Shown here in pieces: positions 22,342 through 30,270 of a stretch of DNA of 32,162 bases (within the stretch, counting starts at the first letter, position 1; every line of letters starts with the position of its first letter). This DNA comes from JAWOHX01 sp046484975 (GTDB lineage Bacteria; Bacillota; Clostridia; DUPQ01), in NCBI GenBank assembly GCA_046484975.1, contig JAWOHX010000098.1:1-32162 (forward strand), read 5' to 3'. The notes under the pieces were generated by a model. The model ran no database searches, had not been told where the DNA came from, and saw only the letters and a program-made list of their open reading frames with translations. The position numbers and the translations under genes are program-made.

Positions 22342-23193
22342 CAACCCCACCAGGGAATCCGATATCCTGGCGAAGTCCTCCATGCAAAGCTGCTCCGCCC
22401 GTTTCAGGGGATCCAGGCCATGAGTGAGAAAAACCTCCTCCACCTTGTCCCTGGGAATGCCGAGGGTACTTGATATGGAATTCACTGCTTTCTTCCTTCT
22501 CTGGGCGAAAGCTGATTTCACGGTTTTGAAAAACATTTCCTTGTTTTTTACAGACACCCCGGGTGTTTTTCTTTTTTCCAGCCTCACCACTGTGCTCATG
22601 ACATCCGGCCTCGGCGTGAAGCAGCCGGGGCTCACGTTCATCAATTTTTCCGGCTTGCAGTAATACTGGACAGCGATGCTGAGGCTCCCGTATTCCTTGG
22701 TGCCGGTTTTCCCACAGATCCTGTTCGCCACTTCCTTCTGCATCATGAGAACCATGGATTCCGGGGCATGGGAATGCTGAAGGAATTTCATGATGATGGC
22801 GGTGGTGATATAGTAGGGAAGATTGGAAATGACCTTATACTCCGGATACTCCGGATATCTCTCCAGAAGATCTTTTGTGATGTCCGCTTTCAGGATATCC
22901 TTGTGGCAAATGTCGATGTTGGCATATCCTCTGGTTCTTTCCTCAAGCAATGAAACCAGATTTTTGTCGATTTCCACTGCCAGTACCTTCCCTGCCTTTT
23001 CTGCAATGCCCAGCGTCAGGCTTCCGGTGCCGGGGCCCACTTCGATAACCAGGTCCTCTTTCGTAAAATCCCCGCCTTCAATGATCTTCGCCGCGACGTT
23101 CCGGTCATGGAGAAAATTCTGGCCCAGGGATTTTGACATCCTGACATTGTGCTTTTTCAGAAGGGAAAAAAAATCATTGGGATCATTCTTCAT
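22321..23193 (-). CDS. rsmA: 16S rRNA (adenine1518/1519-N6)-dimethyltransferase
   Basis: RsmA/KsgA dimethylates two adjacent adenines in helix 45 of 16S rRNA during small-subunit maturation. The 290-aa product has SLGQNFLHD at about 22-30, the SAM loop VIEVGPGTGSLT (49-60), the acidic VLAVEID after it, and the catalytic NLPYYIT. The C-terminal part (FTPRPDVMSTVVRLEK, FAQRRKKAVNSIS) is standard. The start at 23193 overlaps the YabE-like gene by 11 nt. In B. subtilis rnmV lies between yabE and ksgA; here it is missing from this position. Confidence 0.95.
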   Translation of the reverse strand: MKNDPNDFFSLLKKHNVRMSKSLGQNFLHDRNVAAKIIEGGDFTKEDLVIEVGPGTGSLTLGIAEKAGKVLAVEIDKNLVSLLEERTRGYANIDICHKDILKADITKDLLERYPEYPEYKVISNLPYYITTAIIMKFLQHSHAPESMVLMMQKEVANRICGKTGTKEYGSLSIAVQYYCKPEKLMNVSPGCFTPRPDVMSTVVRLEKRKTPGVSVKNKEMFFKTVKSAFAQRRKKAVNSISSTLGIPRDKVEEVFLTHGLDPLKRAEQLCMEDFARISDSLVGLSESLSH

Positions 23194-24256
23194 AAATGAT
23201 GTATACCCGGACGGTCCGGATCCCCCATCTCAGGGCTTCGGCCTTTTCGTCCATGAACAGATCAATCCTGTTCCCGATGATGGCACTGCCCGTGTCCCCT
23301 GCGATGGCAATGCCGTAGTCCGGGAATCTTTTGTCAAGGGACTCGATGTACACCTTCGTGCCAAGGGGGATGACACTGGGATCCACGGCGATGACCCCCC
23401 GTTCCGCGGGGATCCCGGAAAAGGTAATCCCGTATGCCGGGTGCCCTGGTTCCTTGCCACCGGTTTCCGTGGGGCACAGCGTGTAAGCTGTAGCAACCAT
23501 GTTCTTCACTGATAAATATTTGAAATACTCGTCTGTGCCAGGGATGCGCATGACGGGGATGGTACCGTACTCCACCACCTGGTTGACGGACTGTTTTATG
23601 ACTTCGTCGAATATCACTTTTCGCCGGACTTCCCTGCCGTCTTCATAAGTGATCTCATAGATCACACAGTTCTCTCCGGGTTCGCCAACCCGGGACACAA
23701 CGGTCTCATTGATGGCCATATTCGGATTTTCTTCCAGGGTCAGGAAAAAGGGAATGGCTGTTTTCTGAATCTCCACTCCTTTGGTGACGCGGACGACCTG
23801 TATGGCCATGTTGTTGACGACCTGGCTTTCCGTGGACAGGCCAACGATGTAATCCCTGTCATAAATGGGAATCAAGAACTCTTCCAGGACTTCTCCCACG
23901 GTCTCCCGAAAGGTCATGACCCGTTTTTCCTCTTTGTCGTGGAATATCGTCACGGGTACTGCGGATTTTATCATGATCTCATTCACGTTCCCATTCTCAA
24001 GGGGCTGTTCCAGTGGGACATTGATGAAATCCACACGACTGTCCACGAAAATGTTGTTGCTGTTGATGAAATCCTCATACGTGTTGTCCAGGGTCCTGGT
24101 CCCATATACATAGCCGTTGTAGTTGATCACCACATCCTTGAGATTGCTCTCAAACAAATAACATGTGAAAAAGGTGCATGCCATCAGGACAATCAGTCCC
24201 ATCACTGTGTATCTGATGATCTTATATTTCATTTTATTGTCATGATGAGCCGTCAC
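23183..24256 (-). CDS. YabE-like cell wall protein: DUF348, G5 and 3D domains
   Basis: A secreted or anchored protein of 357 aa, related to B. subtilis YabE and functionally compared with resuscitation-promoting factors. After a basic start there is a membrane segment (about 14-33), DUF348-type repeats (about 40-150, with VTIFHDKEEKRVMTFRETVGEVL), a G5 domain (about 155-235) and a C-terminal 3D domain (about 250-345) with AVDPSVIPLGTKVYIE and GDTGSAIIGNRIDLFMD, which holds the three aspartates. The 3D domain likely cleaves peptidoglycan. I chose GTG 24256 because GGGAGG lies 5 nt upstream. An excellent promoter precedes it, and rsmA follows with an 11-nt overlap. Confidence 0.9.
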   Translation of the reverse strand: MTAHHDNKMKYKIIRYTVMGLIVLMACTFFTCYLFESNLKDVVINYNGYVYGTRTLDNTYEDFINSNNIFVDSRVDFINVPLEQPLENGNVNEIMIKSAVPVTIFHDKEEKRVMTFRETVGEVLEEFLIPIYDRDYIVGLSTESQVVNNMAIQVVRVTKGVEIQKTAIPFFLTLEENPNMAINETVVSRVGEPGENCVIYEITYEDGREVRRKVIFDEVIKQSVNQVVEYGTIPVMRIPGTDEYFKYLSVKNMVATAYTLCPTETGGKEPGHPAYGITFSGIPAERGVIAVDPSVIPLGTKVYIESLDKRFPDYGIAIAGDTGSAIIGNRIDLFMDEKAEALRWGIRTVRVYIIYEE

Positions 24257-24284
24257 GTGTTCCTCCCAGATGAATATTAGAGAG

Positions 24285-24313
24285 AGTATAAACAATATAA
24301 ATCAATTTGTCAA
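24285..24313 (-). promoter_or_regulatory. SigA promoter of the YabE-like gene and rsmA
   Basis: A consensus TTGACA (24308-24313), a 17-nt spacer and TATACT (24285-24290) lie on the minus strand, 28 nt before the GTG start. This is the best promoter in the window. It separates these two genes from the unit upstream. Confidence 0.85.
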
Positions 24314-24335
24314 ATTCATGAACCCACGCATTTGG

Positions 24336-25058
24336 TCATTTTCGCATGTTGATGTTGGATAGCATGAACCCGGAATACATGGTGTTGAACTCGAAAGTCA
24401 CGGTAAATGCATTCTCCCCGTCGACAAACAAGGGGTTTTCCAGTGGCCCATCCTCGTCTTGTTTCAGGGTGACCAACATGACTCCGTCATACTGGATGTA
24501 TTCGGCATAATGGTCGCGCAGGTAGGACAAAGGCATTCTTTTATTCAGTGTCACCAGCTCGATTCTTTCCACATTCTCGAACTGCCTCTCCATGTCTGTC
24601 ATGTTATAAAAAGAACCTGTTTCAAAAATGTTCCTTTGTCCCTGCAGGTTATGTGCAGCGAAGAAATCCTCTTCATTGATCCGTTTGATCCAGTTCTGCA
24701 GGATTGCATTGAAAACCTCATCGTCTGCTATTTTTTTCAATTCATTGATCAGTGCATTTTTTTCAACGATAATCATGCTGTTGGCGACATTGTTGGAACT
24801 CAGTTGGAATATCGCCTCCTCATTGTCCTTGTTCTGCTGCTGCAGGTAATTGTTTTCCATAAGCGCTTTTTCGTATTTCGCTTCCAGTTCAGTATACAGG
24901 TTGGAAAGCAGAATCACGCTCCTGTCCATGGATGCCGTCTCGCTTTCCAGTTTTTTTATGTCTTCGCTTTTTGATGAGTTTTCCCACATCAGATAGTTGA
25001 AACCAACAAGCAAAATAAATAAAACCACACTGCCGATGATGATCGCGGCTTTTTTCAT
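24336..25058 (-). CDS. Membrane-anchored coiled-coil protein, unknown function
   Basis: Not recognised. The 240-aa protein has one N-terminal membrane helix (about 4-25), a coiled coil (about 30-110, rich in Glu, Asn and Gln), and a C-terminal globular domain (about 115-240). That domain starts DEVFNAILQNWIKRINEEDF-AAHNLQGQ and ends in a beta-rich stretch with FTVTFEFNTMYSGFMLSNI. The layout, a helix-anchored extracytoplasmic sensor-like domain, suggests an outward-facing role, possibly like an NTF2-type fold, but that is a guess. GGAGG stands 6 nt before the ATG. It follows TatD by 27 nt and precedes the YabE-like promoter. Confidence 0.75.
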   Translation of the reverse strand: MKKAAIIIGSVVLFILLVGFNYLMWENSSKSEDIKKLESETASMDRSVILLSNLYTELEAKYEKALMENNYLQQQNKDNEEAIFQLSSNNVANSMIIVEKNALINELKKIADDEVFNAILQNWIKRINEEDFFAAHNLQGQRNIFETGSFYNMTDMERQFENVERIELVTLNKRMPLSYLRDHYAEYIQYDGVMLVTLKQDEDGPLENPLFVDGENAFTVTFEFNTMYSGFMLSNINMRK

Positions 25059-25085
25059 TTGAACCTCCGATTTTCTAAACCTATA

Positions 25086-25883
25086 TCATATTTTACCATA
25101 TCCCCGGCCAAAGGTAAAATCGGGGAAAAGGCGCAGGGTGTTGTCCCATGTGGCCTCACACAGCCTTTCCACATCCACTCCTTTGATTTCCGCGATTTTC
25201 CTGGCGATATGGACCAGATTGCCCGGGTCATTCCGTTTCCCCCTATGGGGTTCCGGTGAAAGGTAGGGGCTGTCGGTTTCCAGAAGCAGCCTTTCCAGGG
25301 GCACCACCTGAACGGCCTCCAACACTTTCCTCGCATTCTTGAACGTGACCACCCCGGTGAACGAGATGTAATAATCATATTTCAGAATCTGCCTTGCCAT
25401 CTCGCCGCTTCCGGAATAGCAATGAAAGACCCCGCGGTTCTCATGGGCTTTTTCTTCCAGCAGGATGTCCCAGCAATCCTTGTGTGCTTCCCGGTTATGG
25501 ATGATGACAGGTTTTTTCAGTTGTCTGGCAAGTTGTATCTGCTTCCTGAAGACCTCTTTCTGTTTTTCCCGTTGATCACTTCCGTAATAATAGTCCAGGC
25601 CAATCTCTCCCACTGCCACGGCTTTCGGGTGCCGAAGAAGGCACATGAGCTCCTCTTCCATTTCCCTGCCATAGGAAGAGGCCTCATGGGGATGAATCCC
25701 GCACGAGGCGCATATGAACGGATATTTTTCACTCAGATCAATGGATGCCCGGCTGGACGACATATCAGCGCCTACATTGATGACGGCCTTGACACCCGCT
25801 TCATATGCATCCCGTATGACCCGGTCCCTGTCAGCATCGAACTGGCTGTCGTCCAGGTGAGCATGGCTCTCAAAAAGCATCAT
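25086..25883 (-). CDS. tatD: TatD family metal-dependent hydrolase / DNase
   Basis: A TIM-barrel metallo-hydrolase of 265 aa; family members act as 3'-5' DNases, and D-aminoacyl-tRNA deacylation is also described. Metal ligands are visible: HAHLD at about 7-11, GEIGLDYYY, the histidine in KPVIIHNREAH, FHCYSG, and the aspartate in LLLETDSPYL. Length is typical. The start at 25883 (or ATG 25880) overlaps the transketolase C subunit by 14 nt, and no strong ribosome binding site is seen, so coupling with the upstream gene is likely. In many Firmicutes tatD lies near yabE and rsmA, as here. Confidence 0.93.
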   Translation of the reverse strand: MMLFESHAHLDDSQFDADRDRVIRDAYEAGVKAVINVGADMSSSRASIDLSEKYPFICASCGIHPHEASSYGREMEEELMCLLRHPKAVAVGEIGLDYYYGSDQREKQKEVFRKQIQLARQLKKPVIIHNREAHKDCWDILLEEKAHENRGVFHCYSGSGEMARQILKYDYYISFTGVVTFKNARKVLEAVQVVPLERLLLETDSPYLSPEPHRGKRNDPGNLVHIARKIAEIKGVDVERLCEATWDNTLRLFPDFTFGRGYGKI

Positions 25884-26814
25884 CTGATTTCAAGGCTTCC
25901 AAAACATTTTCAACGATATCCTTGGCAGTCAGCTTGTATTCCTGCATCAGAAGGTCCGGCGTCCCGGACTTCCCGAAGGTATCCATCATTCCCATCCTTT
26001 TCACCCGCGCCGGGTGGTTCTCACACAAAACCTCGCATACGGCGCTTCCCAGTCCTCCGATGATGTTGTGTTCTTCCACGGTGATAATGGCCCTGGTCTG
26101 CCTGGCGGCATTGATGATGATTTCCTTGTCGATGGGTTTGATGGTATGGATGTTGATGATCCTCGCATCGATTCCCTTTTCCTTCAGGATATCATATGCC
26201 TTCAACGCCTCGTGGACCATCAGTCCTGTGGCGATGATGGAGACATCGCTTCCGTCCTTGAGCAGAACTCCTTTTCCCCATTCAAAGGCATATGTCTCGT
26301 CATAAATGACAGGCACATTGAGCCTTCCCAGCCGCATATAGACCGGGCCGACATATTCGATGCAGGCTTTCACTGCCAGCCGTGTCTCCACCGCATCCGC
26401 CGGTGAAATCACTGTCATGTTGGGAAGGCTCCGCATGATTCCCACATCCTCTATGGCCTGGTGGCTTGCTCCGTCCTCTCCCACCGATATCCCGGCATGG
26501 GTGGCGCATACCTTCACGTTCAATTTGGGGTAACAGATGGAATTCCGGATCTGTTCACAAGCCCTGCCGGCAGCAAAAATAGCAAAAGTACTGGCAAAAA
26601 CCGTTTTCCCGCAGGTGGCCATCCCTGCTGCTGCACTCATCATATTGGCCTCAGCAATCCCCATATTAAAAAACCTTTCGGGATATACCTTATTGAAATT
26701 ATCCGTTTTGGTGCTCTTGGATAAATCGGCATCCAGAACGACGATGTTCTCATTTGCCCCAAATTCAGCCAGGGCGTCTCCGTATGCCTGTCTGGTCGCA
26801 ATTTTTTCAGCCAT
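25870..26814 (-). CDS. Transketolase, C-terminal subunit
   Basis: Second half of a split, two-chain transketolase, 314 aa. It has the pyrimidine-binding domain (about 5-165, with MGIAEANMMSAAAGMATCGKTVFASTFAIF and the Glu that activates ThDP) and the C-terminal transketolase domain (about 180-310, VSIIATGLMVHEAL and TVEEHNIIGGLGSAV). It pairs with the N-terminal subunit gene just upstream, which it overlaps by 8 nt. In split form the enzyme works in the non-oxidative pentose phosphate pathway, though similar proteins may act on other sugar phosphates. GGAGGAGG lies before the ATG, inside the preceding gene. Confidence 0.93.
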   Translation of the reverse strand: MAEKIATRQAYGDALAEFGANENIVVLDADLSKSTKTDNFNKVYPERFFNMGIAEANMMSAAAGMATCGKTVFASTFAIFAAGRACEQIRNSICYPKLNVKVCATHAGISVGEDGASHQAIEDVGIMRSLPNMTVISPADAVETRLAVKACIEYVGPVYMRLGRLNVPVIYDETYAFEWGKGVLLKDGSDVSIIATGLMVHEALKAYDILKEKGIDARIINIHTIKPIDKEIIINAARQTRAIITVEEHNIIGGLGSAVCEVLCENHPARVKRMGMMDTFGKSGTPDLLMQEYKLTAKDIVENVLEALKSDDAF

Positions 26815-27661
26815 TGTTTTCCTCCTCCAGTCTCACCGCATATTCATCCAATTCCTTGATTGCCATATTCCGTTCCTCTTCATTGGGTGCGACACCGTGC
26901 CATCCCACCTTGTTCTCCATGAAGGAGACACCTTTCCCTTTGACGGTCTGGGCGACAATCACGGTTGGTTTGCCTTTGGTCTGCTTTGCTTTTTGAACGG
27001 CAGCTTCGATCTGCTCCAGATCATGTCCATCAATCACGAGAACATTCCAGTTGAAGGCCTTGAATTTCAAAATCACGCATTCCGGTGACATGATGTCTGT
27101 TATTTTCCCGTCAATCTGCAGTCCGTTGTGATCCAGGAAAACCGTCAGGTTGTCCAGCTTGTAATGGGCTCCCGCCATGAAAGCTTCCCACACCTGACCT
27201 TCCTGCAACTCTCCGTCTCCGATGATGCAATAGACGCGATAGGATTTCCCGTCGGCTTTCCCCACAATGGCCATCCCGACGGAAGCCGAGATACCCTGGC
27301 CCAGGGAGCCTGTGGACATGTCCACACCGGGGACATCCTTCATGCTCGGATGGCCCTGGAGAAAACTGTCGATCCTTCGGAATTTCTTCAGTTCCTCCCG
27401 GGGGAAAAAGCCCTTCTCCGCCAGTATGGCATACAATGCCGGGGTACAGTGGCCTTTGGACAGGACGAACCGGTCCCTGTCCGGATCAAGGGGATTTCCT
27501 GCATTCACCTTCATCTCGTTGAAATACAGAAAGGTCATGATATCCGTAGAGGAAAGGGATCCTCCTATATGCCCGCTCTTTGCATGATAGACCTGGTCAA
27601 TGATGTGTTTCCTGATGACGACAGCTTGCTTCTTTAACGTAAAAAGCATTCTTTTATCCAT
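26807..27661 (-). CDS. Transketolase, N-terminal subunit
   Basis: First half of split transketolase, 284 aa, carrying the thiamine diphosphate pyrophosphate-binding domain. Seen: SGHIGGSLSSTDIMTFLYF at about 29-47, DRFVLSKGHCTPALYAIL, and the ThDP motif GDGELQEGQVWEA at 148-160, ending in the cofactor-binding DHNGLQIDGK. The 300-residue size fits the split form and not full-length Tkt. GAGGAG precedes the ATG. A 49-nt gap separates it from YitT; a weak -35/-10 pair (CTGACT, 17 nt, TAAATA) lies in it, but a promoter is not certain. Confidence 0.94.
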   Translation of the reverse strand: MDKRMLFTLKKQAVVIRKHIIDQVYHAKSGHIGGSLSSTDIMTFLYFNEMKVNAGNPLDPDRDRFVLSKGHCTPALYAILAEKGFFPREELKKFRRIDSFLQGHPSMKDVPGVDMSTGSLGQGISASVGMAIVGKADGKSYRVYCIIGDGELQEGQVWEAFMAGAHYKLDNLTVFLDHNGLQIDGKITDIMSPECVILKFKAFNWNVLVIDGHDLEQIEAAVQKAKQTKGKPTVIVAQTVKGKGVSFMENKVGWHGVAPNEEERNMAIKELDEYAVRLEEENNG

Positions 27662-27710
27662 GTTATTTCTCCTCTGACGATTGGGTATTTATCCTGCATC
27701 CAGTATACAG

Positions 27711-28613
27711 TCAGGTGTTTTTGTTGTCAAAGCCTTTGAATCCTTCCCCTAGAGCTTCATGTACATCGGTTACGATAACGAACGCTTTGGGGTCGATGCT
27801 TTTGATGAGCCTCTTCATGGCGGGTATCTGAATGGGCCGTACCACGCAGAACAGGACCTCTTTCTCGTTGCCTGTGTATTTCCCTGTTCCCTTCAGGCCT
27901 GTCAGACCCCTGTTCATGGTTTTCAGGATGGCCTGGGATATTTCCTCCGGATGGTCCGATATGATGAAAAAACCCTTGGCGGACTCGATGCCGTCCAGAA
28001 TCCCGTCCACCACCCGGGAAAATACAAAGATGGCGATGATGGTATAGAGTCCAATCAGGATGCTCTGGAAAACCAGCGAGGCAGTGACCACGATGATGGC
28101 ATCCATGATGAGCATGGTCTGTCCCATGCTCAGCCGGACACCTTTTCTCAGAAACATCTCAGCCAGCAGGTCCACCCCTCCTGTATTGGAGCGCATTTTA
28201 AATATGATGCCCAGCCCCACACCCATGATGGCTCCGCCAAACAGGGCGAACAGCAACAGGTGGTCGGCATTCTGGATATCAATGTACCTCTGGGCGAGAT
28301 CATGGGTAAAGGAAGCGGTGAGGTCAATGGCAAGGGAAAACACCACGGTGGTGAATGCCACCCGGAACATGGTGTTCCTTCCAAGGATGAAAAACCCCGC
28401 GATAAAGATAGGAATGTTTATGATGATGATCAGAACACCAACGGGAAGCGCCATGCCTGTGGCATAATACAGGATGGTGGCGAGTCCGGTGACTCCACCC
28501 GGAGCGATTTTGTTGGGCACCAGGAATACATTGATGCCGACAGCCCCGATGACCGCCCCGATGATGATATAGAAATATCGCAACAGGAACGCCGCCGCTT
28601 TTTTCAGCCACAT
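27711..28613 (-). CDS. YitT family membrane protein (DUF161/DUF2179)
   Basis: A 300-aa protein with five or six membrane helices in the first 220 residues (DUF161, with NVFLVPNKIAPGGVTGLATIL, GRNTMFRVAF and FKMRSNTGGVDLLAEM) and a C-terminal cytosolic DUF2179 domain (about 222-285, AKGFFIISDHPEEISQAILKTMNRGLTGL and VVRPIQIPAMKRLIKSIDPKAFVIV). Transport function is presumed; the substrate is not established for the family. It lies 5 nt after the second TPR gene, behind a GGAAGGAT site. It belongs to the long minus-strand unit that begins with the URO-D protein. Confidence 0.9.
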   Translation of the reverse strand: MWLKKAAAFLLRYFYIIIGAVIGAVGINVFLVPNKIAPGGVTGLATILYYATGMALPVGVLIIIINIPIFIAGFFILGRNTMFRVAFTTVVFSLAIDLTASFTHDLAQRYIDIQNADHLLLFALFGGAIMGVGLGIIFKMRSNTGGVDLLAEMFLRKGVRLSMGQTMLIMDAIIVVTASLVFQSILIGLYTIIAIFVFSRVVDGILDGIESAKGFFIISDHPEEISQAILKTMNRGLTGLKGTGKYTGNEKEVLFCVVRPIQIPAMKRLIKSIDPKAFVIVTDVHEALGEGFKGFDNKNT

Positions 28614-28618
28614 GTGCT

Positions 28619-29464
28619 TTATCCTTCCAGTCTTTCCAGACGCCCCTTAATTTCCTCTTTCCCATGGATGTCAGTAGACACTGGCTCCATTCGAAGTGCC
28701 TCTCTCAGGAACTCCTTGGCCTCATCGACCTGCTCCTCTTGTTCCTTCAGAAGGGCCATCTGGAACAGGGTGTCACTTTCTGCCCCACCAAAATCACGAT
28801 AAACTTCCCGGAATTTAATTTTAAACTGATCAAACTGCCTGGTGTGAAAATAGGAGTAACAGAGGTTGTTGTGAATCCCTTTGTGGTTCGTATAACTTTC
28901 CACCGCCGTCTCCAAATACGTTCTCGCTTCCAGGTAATTTTGTGCTGCATTGAGCATTTTCCCTGCGGCATAGCAAATGCCCTCATCTGCGCCTCTGCTC
29001 ATCTTCGGGGTAATGTATTCGATGCCTTTTCCCACGTTTTCCGTCTTCCATAGGAGAAAGGCCAGGTTGGCCGCATGCTTTGCTTCTTCCGCATAGGTCA
29101 GCTTGTCCGGCTTCACCTTGCCTAGCAGTTCCCCAGCAAGGGCATATTCCTCTTTCAATATGAGAAGATGCGCATAGAATATCTTCACCTCTTCAGGGCA
29201 GAAAGGCATTCGCAATGACCTTTTCACTGTTTCCAGTGCTTTTTTGTACCGACCTTTCTTATATTTTTTCAAGCCTCCTGCGGCTATCATCCGAGGGATG
29301 CCCATCATAATACTAAAGAGCGCATAGGGGGTGAAAATCAGGAAAGGGATGGGCGATAACATGAGCATACGAAGGCCCACAGCAAACAGTACAAAAGGAA
29401 GGATGTATAGAAAAGTCAATTGCTTCGCTCCCTTATAAAAGAAATAACTTTTTTCTCCGTACAT
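28619..29464 (-). CDS. TPR-like membrane protein, second of a tandem pair
   Basis: A 281-aa protein with two N-terminal membrane helices (about 15-50, the second near FLIFTPYALFSIMMGI) and a helical repeat region (about 60-275) that reads as TPR-like: KKGRYKKALETVKRSLRM, YALAGELLGKV, ARTYLETAVESYTNHKGIHNNLCYSYFHTRQFDQF and AKEFLREALRMEP. Function is unknown. I chose ATG 29464 because AAGGAG lies 7 nt before it; it begins 2 nt after the stop of the neighbour. It resembles that neighbour in its middle section (LLWKTENVGKGIEYI against LLKWKNTGNIRSGII), which suggests an old tandem duplication. Confidence 0.82.
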   Translation of the reverse strand: MYGEKSYFFYKGAKQLTFLYILPFVLFAVGLRMLMLSPIPFLIFTPYALFSIMMGIPRMIAAGGLKKYKKGRYKKALETVKRSLRMPFCPEEVKIFYAHLLILKEEYALAGELLGKVKPDKLTYAEEAKHAANLAFLLWKTENVGKGIEYITPKMSRGADEGICYAAGKMLNAAQNYLEARTYLETAVESYTNHKGIHNNLCYSYFHTRQFDQFKIKFREVYRDFGGAESDTLFQMALLKEQEEQVDEAKEFLREALRMEPVSTDIHGKEEIKGRLERLEG

Positions 29465-29466
29465 TT

Positions 29467-30270
29467 TCATTCTCCTTTCTGTCTGACTGACTCCGGATCC
29501 ACCAGGGATAAGGCCGTATGCTCGTATTCCATGGCCTTTTTGTACAATTTCCCGGCAATCTTCCAATTCTTGCTGTTTTCAAAGGCAAGGGCGGAGTAAT
29601 ATAAGGCATCCGGGGTATGAGGTCCTGCCTTGAGCAGTTCCTTGGCCACGGGAAGGGCTTTTTCATCTTCTTTGTCCTTGAGCAGAAGATAAAGCAGATT
29701 TTCCAGGATTATAGAATTGTTCCTGTTGTATTCATATCCTTCCCGGGTCAGTGCACTGGCCTGCACGAACTGGCCGGATAGCAGGTAAAGCCTTCCCAGG
29801 TTGGCATAGTAGGAGCTGTTCTTTAATTCACTGGCGGCGGATTCCATCAGGATGATTCCACTCCGGATGTTCCCCGTGTTCTTCCATTTCAGCAGGGCTT
29901 CACAGATCAGCAGGCTGGACTCGATGTCCTCTTTTTTGTCGATTTCCCGGACGAAGTCCATGATCTCGTTGGCTTTCTCAATGTCCCCGGAAAGAATGAG
30001 GGAATAGACATACGATATGATGACCTTGTTTTCCGCCATATTCGTGTTGAAAGCTTTTTCATACCTCTCCACGGATTTCCCGAGTTTGCCTTTCAGGTAA
30101 TGTTTTTTCCCATAATAGGAATGGATCCTGTCCCTCTCCGTATAGAATCGGTAGACGATGTACCCGATGAGGACAAATGCAGTCTCAAAAATGCCCCCGG
30201 TTAGGATGACCAGAACCACCACCACAGGGAAGACCCAGTTCAGAATGCTCCTGTATTTGTTGTTTCTCAT
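29467..30270 (-). CDS. TPR-like membrane protein, first of a tandem pair
   Basis: A 267-aa protein with one or two N-terminal membrane helices (about 10-42, NWVFPVVVVLVILTGGIFETAFVLIGYIVY) and TPR-like repeats (about 55-255), for example HYLKGKLGKSVERYEKAF, YVYSLILSGDIEKANEIM, YYANLGRLYLLSGQFVQASALT and ALYYSALAFENSKNWKIAGKLYKKAM. The repeat domain should face the cytosol or the outside depending on helix number. Function is unknown. Its start overlaps the URO-D stop as ATGA, so it is coupled to that gene. The pair may form a scaffold for the products of this unit, which is inference. Confidence 0.82.
   Translation of the reverse strand: MRNNKYRSILNWVFPVVVVLVILTGGIFETAFVLIGYIVYRFYTERDRIHSYYGKKHYLKGKLGKSVERYEKAFNTNMAENKVIISYVYSLILSGDIEKANEIMDFVREIDKKEDIESSLLICEALLKWKNTGNIRSGIILMESAASELKNSSYYANLGRLYLLSGQFVQASALTREGYEYNRNNSIILENLLYLLLKDKEDEKALPVAKELLKAGPHTPDALYYSALAFENSKNWKIAGKLYKKAMEYEHTALSLVDPESVRQKGE

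Noticed and set aside
27759..28802. A 347-codon open frame on the plus strand
   Set aside because: It is antisense to the YitT gene and the end of the second TPR gene. The translation is low-complexity His/Asp-rich and has no start signal.
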